From: Bemisia tabaci
Taxonomy: Eukaryota > Arthropoda > Insecta > Hemiptera > Aleyrodidae
DNA length: 64,000 bases
Assembly (NCBI RefSeq): GCF_918797505.1
Contig: NC_092797.1
Location: 31,757,372-31,821,371 of the forward strand
Direction of reading: 5' to 3'
In this document: positions 24,017 to 33,419 of the stretch, one piece after another
Layout of the letters: every line of letters starts with the position of its first letter
Position numbering within the stretch: the stretch's first letter is position 1
Notes under the pieces: generated by a model
What the model was told of the DNA's origin: nothing
Database searches by the model: none
Seen by the model: only the letters and a program-made list of their open reading frames with translations
Made by a program: the position numbers and the translations under genes

Positions 24017-24812
24017 TATTATTTATTTTTATTTTTTTCCCTCTCTTGATCTATTTATGACTCTAATTTTTGCTCTAGCAAAAGTTTGCAGCAGACCCAT
24101 TGAAGTTTTTAATCGCTTAGACCAAAATTTGGTTCAGACAACCGGTGAAGTCTCCGTCTTCAATAAAAAAGCTTTAATACCCCTAATTAAAATGCAACAT
24201 CAATTACCTATGACGGAAAACTTCGGTTATCTGGACTTAAATCTTCATCGTCCCATACGAATCGAAATTTTTTTTTTCTCGATCCCTTCAAAATGAAAAA
24301 AAAAGAGGAATTATTTTTCGATCATTTGAATGATCCTCCAATAAAAGCAGGCTTCGTCAATTTTGGAAGTTATCTTACTCTTCACCGTACGGTGCGGTTT
24401 TTAGATATCTTTGCTACTTCTTAGATATTCCCGGAACCTTTGGGTGTATTTTCTTTAAAGGAACACAATCACAAAAGACCAAACAGAATTGAGGTAAAGG
24501 AGGGATTTTTCCTCTGATTCGGAGCGCTCAGTTGAAAGGAACGTGATCGTATTGAAGTGACTGCATGAGCTCGCCTGATACAATAAACTTATTTTTGCCC
24601 AAGTTTTCAGCGCAAACTTTAATAAAATCTCAAGTGTAAGAGATAAAAGTTTTCCCAAGTTCGTCCATACCCTTCACGTCAATTTCGGCAGCCTTTCTCA
24701 GAGGCTATTTAACTTCATAAACAAATTTAATACTTTTCAACCCTTCCTCTACACGTACGAATGATTTCTTCTGAGAAAGTGATACACTGCCCTGCTTTAA
24801 TTTTTGTGGTTA
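24017..24812. other. AT-rich noncoding flank of the retrovirus
   Basis: No recognised gene or repeat before the target-site duplication at 24813. Confidence 0.35.
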
Positions 24813-24816
24813 GAAT
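24813..24816. other. Target-site duplication GAAT (left)
   Basis: GAAT directly precedes the LTR and is repeated exactly after the other LTR at 35751-35754. A 4-bp duplication is normal for Ty3/gypsy integrases and shows that both ends belong to one insertion event. Confidence 0.9.
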
Positions 24817-24956
24817 TGTTGTGATCCCCCCTTGGGGATGCGTGGGATGTGTGGGACAGACAACACGATTGACTATGAAACACTCATATTGATATTGAAG
24901 CAAGCATACCTACAACAAAATCTTCAGGATGAGCAGCGGCCCAAGGCTCCGACGCA

Positions 24957-24987
<31 letters not shown>

Positions 24988-25256
24988 CTCCAGCGCCGAT
25001 GTCGCCAAGCCAAGGACTAAAGCGAATATTCGCCAAGTCACGTGGGGAGGTTTTAGCGAAACTCGCCAAACCAATGTTCTAGGCTGATAACGGAGCGTCA
25101 GCTATCAGCGCCAGAATCCTCTCTCCGTGAGGATGCCCTGGCCTTATATATGCGCTGCCGAAACGCGGCCGAGATGCGATGTGCCAACGAGTAAACACTC
25201 GTTGACGTCATCGCCGTCAACCGGATTTCGACAGTGCTTTGTTCAAGGCCATGACA
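24817..25256 (-). repeat. 3' LTR (440 bp)
   Basis: Plus-strand ends TGTTGTGATC and GGCCATGACA. Identical to the other LTR except that the G tract is 31 long here (24957-24987) and 24 there. In the sense direction the LTR has a TATA-like box at 25144-25151 and a poly(C) tract. I see no canonical AATAAA in the sense strand of the LTR. Confidence 0.95.
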
Positions 25257-25258
25257 TG

Positions 25259-25266
25259 CTCCCTTC
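25259..25266 (-). other. Candidate polypurine tract
   Basis: On the sense strand GAAGGGAG lies two bases before the 3' LTR, the normal place for the plus-strand primer. It is short for the function, so the assignment is tentative. Confidence 0.5.
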
Positions 25267-25745
25267 GGAAAGAAAATTCGACCCGAATTTTTCCTCTTTT
25301 CTTACTCTGGAGAATTGAACCTTGAGCCCCTGTTCATCTTACAAAAAAACAACTAACTTAAGGCATTGTGCCCCTCTCACAACCAAAAAAAATTCTTCAG
25401 GGTGGCTTCTTTCGGAGAGCTGGCTTCCAAGACCAGCAAACAAGGATGAGTGATTGACAGGCTCGCATGGATAGGATAGAAAGCTAGGTCGCTGTGTCGG
25501 CCTCGACCCCTCGAACGTTCAGGAATCCGGATGATATGTTGATACCTCCGCTGATCGATGTCCCATACTGTCCTATATGGGGATGCCGGACTGGAGATAA
25601 ATGAGAGACGTTTCGGGTGATACGTCCCTGCCGTCGATGCGTCCAAAGAGTGTGCTGAGGGATGCCTTCCGCCTTTGGGAGATCCCGCCGGGGCCGCTGG
25701 TCGCGATGACAGGAGATGAGTCGACTGGTGTCTGGCCAGCGAAGT

Positions 25746-25984
25746 CAAGGTTCCCGCGATTTGGGCGCCACTTTGGTGTGAAATTGCGGCTGCGTAGACT
25801 GTAAATGAGTGACAGCAGGGAAGCGAATGGCATCATGAAACTTTCCCTGCAGGCAGAACTCCTGGTCAAGGTTCCCGCGATTTGGTCGCCACTTTGGTGT
25901 GAAATTGCGGATGCGTAGACTGTAAATGAGTGACAGCAGGGAAGCGAATGGCATCATGAAACTTCCCTGTGAGCAGAACTCCTG
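25746..25984 (-). repeat. 121-bp tandem duplication in the retroviral 3' region
   Basis: CAAGGTTCCCGCGATTTGG begins at 25746 and 25867. The copies differ at only a few positions (for example GGGCGCC versus GGTCGCC, and one deleted base near the end). Confidence 0.9.
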
Positions 25985-26740
25985 AAACGTTGCCAAATTA
26001 GACCATGCCGTGTGCCAATGCCAAATGTGCTCAATCCGTTGTTACTGACTCTTCCACCATGCCACACCTACTGAAAACGACCCTGTAACAATATAAGAAA
26101 AACGAGGAGCGAGCAACTGGACTAATAATAGTAACTTAATAAATTAGGTTTAGAAATGTTTCCACGCATACATTAGTTCCATTATTCTGAATATTAATTA
26201 TTTACCTTTTTTTTTTTTTTTTTTTTTTATTTTAAAAATCATGATTTTTGTTCCGACAATGAAATAAGTGTAATCTAGCACTTCTGGATATTTACATATT
26301 TCCAATGCAGAATTTAACTCTAAAAGTAGACATACGTTTACAATGGAAAACTATTTAAGTTAATATCCGTCGTGCAAAAAGAAGAATCTAGTGACGAGAT
26401 AGGTGCACCAAGTCAAAAGAAATTGTACGCTTAGACGTACTCCATTTTGTTCTGTTGGCCCAGCACACCCCTCTCGAAGACTAGAAAACTCATGCTTCCA
26501 AATAATCCTTTGATTGGATTATCACTAACTCAATAAGGTATAGTTCCTACTACTAAATTTTATTGACTCAAAGTGATATGCAACCAAGGAGATTATCGCA
26601 GAGAGACTTTGTCAAATCTATGGACGGAAAAGTCAATTAGGATAAATCTCTAAGAGTTATTAAAATTCGAATTGACTTTTTTATCGGCAAAAAAATTCGA
26701 CATTAAATTTTTACACATTAACCAAAATTTCGAAGAGTTT

Positions 26741-26938
26741 ACTGTTCTCATAATCACGTGAATTTACTTAAAAATTATCTACAAGGAATTATGTCTTCGC
26801 TCAAGGTATCTACATACAATAACTTAATTTAAAAGAATTTATTGTTCACAAAATCGCGTGAATTTACCTACTTAAGAATAAAATTATCTACAAGAAATTA
26901 TGCCTTTGCTCAAAGTGTCTATATACAATGACTTAATT
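26741..26938 (-). repeat. Imperfect ~98-bp duplication at the 3' end of the accessory frame
   Basis: TCACGTGAATTTACTTA, ATTATCTACAAGGAATTATG, CTTCGCTCAAGGTATCTACA and TACAATAACTTAATT recur with substitutions about 98 bp later; the second copy contains the stop codon of the accessory frame. Confidence 0.7.
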
Positions 26939-27331
26939 CAGAATTTCAATGTCAGAATCTGATTCCTGACTGCCGTTATCCTGTTGGTTGTTCATTTTAC
27001 TATTGCCTTCGGGTACAGTGATGTTAATAGTTAAGTGGTTTTGGTATACCTTATACAACTGATTTACCGTGATGTGAATATCTTTTGAAGATAATGATTC
27101 CCTTAACACTAAATTTCTATTATCATCTCCTTTTTTTCCACGATTTTGTTGTTTTTTCATATTTCTTCTTTTCTTCTGATACATTTTTCTTGAATTTTTC
27201 CCTCTCTTCCTCGTTACTGCTTTGCCTGAAAATGAAGAGTTGGTCGTATTCTTGTTTAAATCTTCCTCGTAGGAGGACCAGTCTACGTCTTGCCGGAGCA
27301 ATTTCAAATAAATTTCATCTAAGGGTGTCAT
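26933..27331 (-). CDS. Post-env accessory frame, 132 aa, basic centre and acidic tail
   Basis: A complete ATG-to-TAA frame begins 62 nt after the env stop, in a different frame from env. I recognise no family. The N-terminal third is mixed and acidic (DVDWSSYEEDLNK). The centre (about residues 38-70) is extremely basic, with RKRGKNSRKMYQKKRRNMKK, resembling a nuclear-localisation or arginine-rich RNA-binding motif. The C-terminus is acidic and ends SDSDIEILN, where the hydrophobic IEIL next to acidic residues resembles a SUMO-interaction motif. The layout (late position, small, basic, probably from a spliced mRNA) recalls complex-retrovirus RNA-export regulators, but that is analogy only. No signal peptide or membrane segment. 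It could instead be a captured host fragment. Drosophila errantiviruses known to me have no such frame. Confidence 0.65.
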   Translation of the reverse strand: MTPLDEIYLKLLRQDVDWSSYEEDLNKNTTNSSFSGKAVTRKRGKNSRKMYQKKRRNMKKQQNRGKKGDDNRNLVLRESLSSKDIHITVNQLYKVYQNHLTINITVPEGNSKMNNQQDNGSQESDSDIEILN

Positions 27332-27393
27332 TATGGATCAAAAAATACTCACAATTGCGGTAGAGTTCGGACAACGTGCTCACCACACCAACG

Positions 27394-29184
27394 TCAATTA
27401 ACCTGTACTAAGGTACTTCTTTGTTCCTGTTCATCTGTTGTCTCTATTATGGATCTTTTTAAAATTTGCTTATATTTCCAAATCAGTGTTATGATAATAA
27501 CGCTGGTGAAGGCAAAATAGATCGAGAAAGTTCCCGCATACACATGCTCGGTTTTAACCGTGCGTTCTGACGTACTATCTTCGATTTGCTGCAGAAAAGT
27601 TGTAAAACTTAGCTGATTGTTGTGCGTTTCGATCAGTTTGTTTATTTTTGAACTGAGCTGCGAATTCGTTTCGAGATGGATTAGCGGTGGTTTTTCAGAT
27701 TCTTTGATCGGTCCAAATTTTGCGATTTTAAAAGAGTGCATTGCAAACTTGAAATTCGACTTGATTGCATATGATGTTTGTAATTTAAAGAATTTATTTG
27801 AAATTTCGCAAGTTTCAGCCTCTGTAACTGAAAAGGTACCTACAACATCAACTGTCTGAGGTTCTTTTTCAGCGCATGTAAAGGTTAAGGTTGAGGCTTC
27901 GACTACTGTTATAATCCAGGCGTTATTTATTGCTATAATATCATTATTTCGTAGAATTTGAACCGATCTCTTGCACGACTTCGTAGTTTTGTTCATGAAC
28001 AGGGCAAATTCACACAGCTGATTATTTACAGTGTGTAATGGTAGTTTTAAAGTACATATTACCAATTTATTTCCGTTACAATTATTTTTTTGTACATCGT
28101 TAAGTACTGTGTGAAATCGCCTGTTTGCATCTACCAATAGAAAGGGTTCTAGATCCCATTTTACAAAATAACTCGACTTATTTGAGACTGTTTGAGGAAC
28201 TGGAATAATTTTGTATTTCTCAAAATAACTACCCGAATCAGCAATAGGAAAATAAATATCAATAGTCAGTTTTGAATCCAAGAAATAGACTTTGGTCTTT
28301 GTTAAAGCAAAATAATCGTACATTTCATTTTTGTACACAGTCGCAATTGTCTCTAGTGGTTTTTTAATATTTGAGTTGATAAGGTTTAACATGGCGTTCA
28401 GAACATCGGGGGAGAATAAAAATGGTGATAATTTGGATTCAATTGCAGACTGAATTGCTACATGAAGGTTAAAAAATGCGTTTTGAATCTCTATAATGTA
28501 GAAAATTAATGACGAAAGCTCTAACTCAATAACATTTTCGTGTCGCAATCTGTGAAATTTGAGGGAAAAATTTTGGAAATTTTCATTAATTTTATCTTGG
28601 AATCCGTTGTTAAAGTAAGTTAGATTATAACTTAATTCGTTAACAAGGTTCAATGCTCCCGTTAAAGTTCTTTCAGCATTGTCAATTTTAACTTTCTGTA
28701 ACTTATTGTCGACTGAAATTCGAGTTGTATCCAATTTTAATTTATGAATTTCGGAGAATAATTTTTTTCTATCCTTGTGATCCGGATTGCCAAAAAGAAA
28801 TTTAATAACTGTTCCAGCTGTATTGAAGGCTCTTTTCTTTCTGCTTTTCGGTACGAAGTTTATTAAAGCTGATATTTCTTTATCTAAATTTTCTACTGAA
28901 GAATTTAAAGAAGTTAATAACTCGTTGAAACGCCCTTTTATTTCACTATCTTCATCAAAACTTTTAATGGTGTATGACAAATTGCCTATTTGCTGTAATA
29001 ATTGCAGTTTTTCATTAAAAATTTCATCTAAATCATAATTTACTGAGACTGTCCATGTATGTGTTGACAAAATAACGTCCGTTTCCCTTTCAAAAATTAC
29101 TCCCGTGTTTAGAGGTTGTATTTTAAAAGGTTCACAGTTTCTGAACATGAGACATAGATGCAGGAAGAAGAATAGGACCTCCAT
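27394..29184 (-). CDS. env: Env, errantivirus/F-like membrane glycoprotein (596 aa)
   Basis: Envelope protein of the retrovirus, related to insect errantivirus envelopes and baculovirus F-type fusion proteins. I take the start at the ATG at 29184 rather than the TTG two codons upstream. A hydrophobic signal peptide occupies residues 1-16 or so (VLFFFLHLCLMF). A furin-type site RKKR at about 115-118 is followed by a glycine/alanine-rich, hydrophobic stretch containing FLFGNPDHKD, the conserved region after the cleavage site in this family. Heptad-like helices follow (about 140-240). A single membrane anchor lies at about 549-569 (FAFTSVIIITLIW), with a short cytoplasmic tail of about 27 residues. 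The frame is intact. It begins 81 nt after the pol stop and is presumably expressed from a spliced mRNA; I could not fix the splice sites. Confidence 0.9.
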   Translation of the reverse strand: MEVLFFFLHLCLMFRNCEPFKIQPLNTGVIFERETDVILSTHTWTVSVNYDLDEIFNEKLQLLQQIGNLSYTIKSFDEDSEIKGRFNELLTSLNSSVENLDKEISALINFVPKSRKKRAFNTAGTVIKFLFGNPDHKDRKKLFSEIHKLKLDTTRISVDNKLQKVKIDNAERTLTGALNLVNELSYNLTYFNNGFQDKINENFQNFSLKFHRLRHENVIELELSSLIFYIIEIQNAFFNLHVAIQSAIESKLSPFLFSPDVLNAMLNLINSNIKKPLETIATVYKNEMYDYFALTKTKVYFLDSKLTIDIYFPIADSGSYFEKYKIIPVPQTVSNKSSYFVKWDLEPFLLVDANRRFHTVLNDVQKNNCNGNKLVICTLKLPLHTVNNQLCEFALFMNKTTKSCKRSVQILRNNDIIAINNAWIITVVEASTLTFTCAEKEPQTVDVVGTFSVTEAETCEISNKFFKLQTSYAIKSNFKFAMHSFKIAKFGPIKESEKPPLIHLETNSQLSSKINKLIETHNNQLSFTTFLQQIEDSTSERTVKTEHVYAGTFSIYFAFTSVIIITLIWKYKQILKRSIIETTDEQEQRSTLVQVN

Positions 29185-29265
29185 TTCCAAAATAAATCAC
29201 CTGTAGTGGGGGGGTGGGTTGTGTGGTTATCCAACTCTAGAACAAACAAACAACAATGTTTCACT

Positions 29266-29825
29266 CTACGTCGCCTTTCTTTCATAAAAAGTTTTTAATC
29301 TAGAAGCGTGTGCAATCTGAGTTCCCGTCTTTCCTGTTCGTAAATCCTCGATTTCGAACATGGATAATCCAATTTTCCGTTTGACCAAAAATGGACCGAT
29401 ATACTGTATTTTCAATTTTCCGTGTAGTTCCTTTTTTTTCTCTGGCATATATAATAAGACTTTGGAATTTACTTTAAAGGGTGCGTCGGCTAATCGTTGG
29501 TTTTTGTATTCTTCCTGCTTTTTCCTAGCCTTTTCTATTAATACCTTGGTTTCTTCCCTATATTCGCTAATTTTGTCTAATCTCTCTTGAATAGAAACTT
29601 CGTTACCAGGTGGGCGTATTGCTGCTTCAAGCGGTGTTCTAAAATCATATCCGAATAAAAGTTTATGCGGGGAAATTCCTGTAGTGCAATTTTTTGTTGA
29701 ATTATGGGCTATCATTGCACAAATTGCGTATTCTTTCCAGTCTGTAGTGTCTGGATTGCAGTATGCCCTTAAACAATTGCCTACAAAAGAAAAATTTCTC
29801 TCACTCTTGGAATTTTGCCATGGGC
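29266..29825 (-). pseudogene. pol: pol 3' segment: integrase end, out of frame with the rest of pol
   Basis: This frame continues the integrase after a single frame change at about 29815-29828. It carries the region of the third catalytic acidic residue (SER within the segment just after the break), a helix-rich segment with typical LTR-retroelement wording (GISPHKLLFGYDFRTPLE), and a C-terminal GPY/F-type module (YIGPFLVKRK). It ends with a stop at 29266. As the sequence stands, integrase is split into two frames: the first carries the zinc finger and two catalytic aspartates, this one carries the rest. Either this copy is defective, expression needs a frameshift here, or there is a base error in the assembly. 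Confidence 0.8.
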
Positions 29826-32800
29826 ATATCCTGCTGAAAAACTGTGTTTGACCCCTACTTGATTAAGAAAGTTCTCTAATTCCTCTGATGTAAAATAACT
29901 TGCTTTGTCCGTCTGAATTTGCTTCGGAAATCCGAAAATGGAGAACATTTCTTTGAAAAATTCTATTACACACTTTGAATCAGCGGATTTAATAGGTTTG
30001 AGGTAAACATACGATGTTAAGTAACATGAAGCTAAAATGATGTATCTATATCCACCTGATAACGAGTTTGGACCTTGGATATCTATGCACAATTTTTCCA
30101 TAGGCTGCGTTGGAATTTCATGTGAATGAATTTTTCCTAATTCTTTTCCTGATCTTTTTTTTGCAAAAGCGCATTTATCACAAGTTTTAACATATTCTTT
30201 TACGTCTTTTGTACAACCTTTCCAATAAAAATTTCTATTTAATTTTTCTAAAGTCTTAGCGATGCCCACGTGACCTCCGCTGTGAGGGTCTGCATGTATT
30301 TGTTCCAATATATCTTCCTTTAAGATTTCCGGAATCACTGTTAGCTTATTTTCACCTTGTTTTTTATATAATATGTTATCTAGAATCTCAAACTGTTTAG
30401 CTCTACGTATTTCTAGACCTGTGCACGAGTTAGGGGTTTCAATTGCCTTAAAAATACGTTTCAAGCCATCGTCTTCTTTTTGAAGCTTTGCTAAATTTTC
30501 GATACTAATTTTCGAATTTACAATTGTACAAATTGGTTTATCTTCCGTGGTTGAAGCGTTTATTATTTCCTCAAGCGAAAAATATCTACTCAAGCAATCT
30601 GGTGCTAAATGTTTTGAGCCACTTTTATGACGCCAAGAGATATTGAATTCGCTTAATTTTAAGGCTAATCTACTTAGTCTACCTGTTTTACTATCAATTT
30701 TTGTTTGAGCTTTTAGCGCCGAATGATCTGTCACTACGGTAAAGGGTATACCAAATAAAAAACTTTTCCATTTTTGGCAACAATGTACAACGGCTAATAG
30801 TTCGCGTTCTGAAATACCATAATTTTGTTCTGTTTTAGTCAGCGTTCTACTTGTATAGGCTACTGCGTGAGGTTTCCCAGTTTCCTTACTAAGTTGGATT
30901 AATACCCCACCAATGCCTAATTTTGAAGCATCACAATGGATTTCTATCGGCAATTTTTCATCAAAATGGCGTAATATAGGCCTGGAGATTAATTTTTGTT
31001 TCAAAGTTTGAAAAGCATGCTCCGCCTCTTTACTCCATTCAAATTTTCTTGGGTCTTCTCTTAGTATTTTCAATAAGGGTGCAGCTATTTTTGAAAAACC
31101 TTTAATATGCGCTCGAAAATAACTACAAAATCCAATATAGCTTCGTAGCATTTTTGCCGAAGTTGGGCTTTTGTAGTTTTTAACCTTTTCTGTGAGAGAT
31201 TCTGCCGGTCTAATTCCAAATTTATTTACAGTGAATCCTAACAATTCTACTTCATCCAGAAAAAACATACATTTCTTTGGATTTAATTTAATATTACGTA
31301 ACCTACAAATTTCAAGAAATCGTCTAAGTTTTACTAACATTTCAGCGAATCCTGTACGGCTGAATAACAAAATATCATCCAAATAAATCAGTAAATCGGT
31401 GTAAAGTAACGACGCAAAAGTTTGGTTTACCATTCTCTGAAAATGACTCGGACTAACACAAATACCTTGAGACAAACACACAAATTTCAAATGTTCATTG
31501 TGTGTTGAGAAGCTCGTTATATCTTGAGAGAATCCCTCTGCTAATTTCAATTGCGAAAACCCAGAGAACAAATCAACGACACAATACATAGAGGTTCCAT
31601 TCAAGGAGTTTAGGATGTCCGAAATTCTGGGAATAGGGTATGAAAATCCTTGTAATAATTCGTTAATTTTCCTGTAATCACAGACTACTCTATGATCACC
31701 AGATTTTTTCTTGACCAGTATTAATGGGGAGTTATAAGGACTTTCCGATGGAACTACTGCTCCCTGTTCCTTCAACTCTTGAACATATTTATTTATAAGC
31801 TCTCGCTGAATTTTTCCACTAGGATATTGGGGAGTGTTCTTAATCTCATCACTTGTCTTTTTTAAAACGACGGGTGGAAAATCAGCCTGTCCTGCCTTAA
31901 AATTTTTCTTATTAAATTGAAAAACATCAATAAATTCAGTTAAAAGTTCAAGACCTTGTTTCTTTTCTTCGTCTGTTCTCTTTTTGTCAATTATAAAACG
32001 TTCTACTTTTTCTTGTATTGTGCTATCTTCTAATTGTACTGTGTTGATCTTCTCTACGGGCATTACATCCGCTTCTTCAAAAGTCCCCAATCTGTCGAAT
32101 TTCCTCAAGATATAAGGCGTCTCTGACCTATTGCTAATCACTATATTAAGGTATTTTTTCGCATGAAAAATTCCGTCTGGGAAAATTAAATCTTGATGTT
32201 TTCTATATTTCCTCTTAAATAAAAGATATCCGAATTCTGCTGGAAATCCATTCTTAATTTTAATAGTTATTTTCTTACTTTGAAATGGACCAATTGTTAC
32301 CGATTTGGCAACTGTTACTGCCTTTGATCCCTTGACTGGTTCAACGCAAGCATCATAGATGCTACAGAGGGTCTGAAAGGTGTTTTTTTCATTTTCATCT
32401 TTAATTATGTTCTTATATTGACCTTTCCAAAAAATACTCGTGACGACTGGACTTTCAATATTTGGATGCTGAAGTGAGATAAGACTTCTTGAAAAGTCAA
32501 TGTTTGCATTAAATTTTTCTAAGAAAAAGGTTCCCAAAATTACAGGCACTGAGAGAGATTTTGCTACGAAAGCTGTTTCTTTAAATTTAAAGCCCTCAAC
32601 CTGAATTTCGATCTCCGTTGCTCCCATTATTTCTAAAATTTCACCATCAGCTGTTTTTAAATTCCCTGTAAATTTGGTTTTACTTATTTGTTGCCTCTTT
32701 ACGTACTTGCTATCCAGAATGTTTGCGCATGAACCCGTGTCAATAAGGATTGGTAACTTTGCATTATTTATCTGTCCTTTAATATGAAGAGCTGCGCAAG

Positions 32801-33419
32801 ACTTTATTTTCGTTCCATTATGCAACTCCGCGGCTGCAAAAATTGACGTGTTTTTCTCCTCTGTTTTCCATTTCATAGGCAGACTAATCTTGTTTGTTGA
32901 TATTTCAAGAGTCAATACTCCCGTTTGGAAGTTTAATTGCGCTTTGTAGCGTTCCGCGAAATCTGAGCCCAAAACCATCTTTGCTGAAAGATTTTTGAGT
33001 ACTTTCACCTCCACTGGAAATTCGACACCTGCGAATTTCACGGTCGTGTTGGTTGCGCCTAAAATGCTGATTGCTTCATTTTTTGCTGAGAAGATTTTCT
33101 CATGTGTTTTGAAAACAGTTAAGTTAGAGACTAAATCTTTCGAGATAGCACTAATAGTCGAGCCTGTGTCAAAGATTATTTGGATTTTTTTTGATTGAAC
33201 TTGCCCTATTACACTTACACTAGATCTAATATTGACAGAAATAGATTGCAAAAGCAAAAAAGAATCAAATAATTTTACTGTGTTTTTTGAATAACTTGTT
33301 TCTTTATTTCTCACGATTTTGAGTGGGGATTCGTTAAAGGTTACTTTTTGTATTGGCCCTTCTCGCTTTGTAGCCCTTCCAGGCGGGCCTTCTCTGTATG
33401 GGCTTTTTAGTTTTCCATT
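29781..33419 (-). CDS. pol: Pol: tandem proteases, reverse transcriptase, RNase H, partial integrase
   Basis: Frame opens at 33419 and overlaps the gag stop; there is no ATG near the start (codon 33314 is GTG), so expression by -1 frameshift is expected. Numbering from 33314: first aspartic protease with DTGST at 49-53 and MVLGSDF at 113-119; second protease with DTGSC at 192-196 and VILGTFF at 258-264; reverse transcriptase about 500-780 with YLDD at 644-647; RNase H with D795, E838, D863 and D906; integrase zinc-binding H1011, H1015, C1045, C1048 and catalytic D1078 and D1136. The frame then runs off after residue 1163 into a stop at 29781, before the third catalytic residue. The family normally has one protease, which works as a dimer, so two in one chain is odd. 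All other key residues are present. Confidence 0.95.
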   Translation of the reverse strand, partial: NGKLKSPYREGPPGRATKREGPIQKVTFNESPLKIVRNKETSYSKNTVKLFDSFLLLQSISVNIRSSVSVIGQVQSKKIQIIFDTGSTISAISKDLVSNLTVFKTHEKIFSAKNEAISILGATNTTVKFAGVEFPVEVKVLKNLSAKMVLGSDFAERYKAQLNFQTGVLTLEISTNKISLPMKWKTEEKNTSIFAAAELHNGTKIKSCAALHIKGQINNAKLPILIDTGSCANILDSKYVKRQQISKTKFTGNLKTADGEILEIMGATEIEIQVEGFKFKETAFVAKSLSVPVILGTFFLEKFNANIDFSRSLISLQHPNIESPVVTSIFWKGQYKNIIKDENEKNTFQTLCSIYDACVEPVKGSKAVTVAKSVTIGPFQSKKITIKIKNGFPAEFGYLLFKRKYRKHQDLIFPDGIFHAKKYLNIVISNRSETPYILRKFDRLGTFEEADVMPVEKINTVQLEDSTIQEKVERFIIDKKRTDEEKKQGLELLTEFIDVFQFNKKNFKAGQADFPPVVLKKTSDEIKNTPQYPSGKIQRELINKYVQELKEQGAVVPSESPYNSPLILVKKKSGDHRVVCDYRKINELLQGFSYPIPRISDILNSLNGTSMYCVVDLFSGFSQLKLAEGFSQDITSFSTHNEHLKFVCLSQGICVSPSHFQRMVNQTFASLLYTDLLIYLDDILLFSRTGFAEMLVKLRRFLEICRLRNIKLNPKKCMFFLDEVELLGFTVNKFGIRPAESLTEKVKNYKSPTSAKMLRSYIGFCSYFRAHIKGFSKIAAPLLKILREDPRKFEWSKEAEHAFQTLKQKLISRPILRHFDEKLPIEIHCDASKLGIGGVLIQLSKETGKPHAVAYTSRTLTKTEQNYGISERELLAVVHCCQKWKSFLFGIPFTVVTDHSALKAQTKIDSKTGRLSRLALKLSEFNISWRHKSGSKHLAPDCLSRYFSLEEIINASTTEDKPICTIVNSKISIENLAKLQKEDDGLKRIFKAIETPNSCTGLEIRRAKQFEILDNILYKKQGENKLTVIPEILKEDILEQIHADPHSGGHVGIAKTLEKLNRNFYWKGCTKDVKEYVKTCDKCAFAKKRSGKELGKIHSHEIPTQPMEKLCIDIQGPNSLSGGYRYIILASCYLTSYVYLKPIKSADSKCVIEFFKEMFSIFGFPKQIQTDKASYFTSEELENFLNQVGVKHSFSAGYAHGKIPRVREIFLL
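33407..33419 (-). promoter_or_regulatory. gag-pol overlap, candidate -1 frameshift site
   Basis: The pol frame opens right after a stop at 33420-33422 and reads one base behind gag; the gag stop is at 33407-33409. Slippage must occur within these 13 nt. The sense sequence GGAAAAC directly before the gag TAA is the best candidate heptamer, though its first triplet (GGA) is not the classic three identical bases. I did not model a downstream RNA structure. Confidence 0.6.

Larger units (their letters stand above)
25257..26932 (-). other. Long noncoding 3' region of the retrovirus
   Basis: Between the accessory frame and the 3' LTR. It holds a 121-bp tandem duplication (25746-25984), a poly(A) stretch in sense orientation (T run near 26211-26229) and an imperfect duplication of about 98 bp near 26741-26938. 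The GC-rich part (25380-26000) differs in composition from the AT-rich coding region, so it may have been acquired separately. Open frames in it (for example 25377-25748, minus) show no recognisable protein. Confidence 0.7.

Noticed and set aside
24957..24987. G tract as an assembly gap or artefact
   Set aside because: A similar tract is at the matching place in the other LTR with different length, and all flanking sequence agrees, so it is a real homopolymer, although exact length is uncertain.
25377..25748. 123-codon minus-strand frame in the retroviral 3' region
   Set aside because: No domain, high GC, and it overlaps equally open frames on the other strand and the tandem duplication; composition alone explains it.
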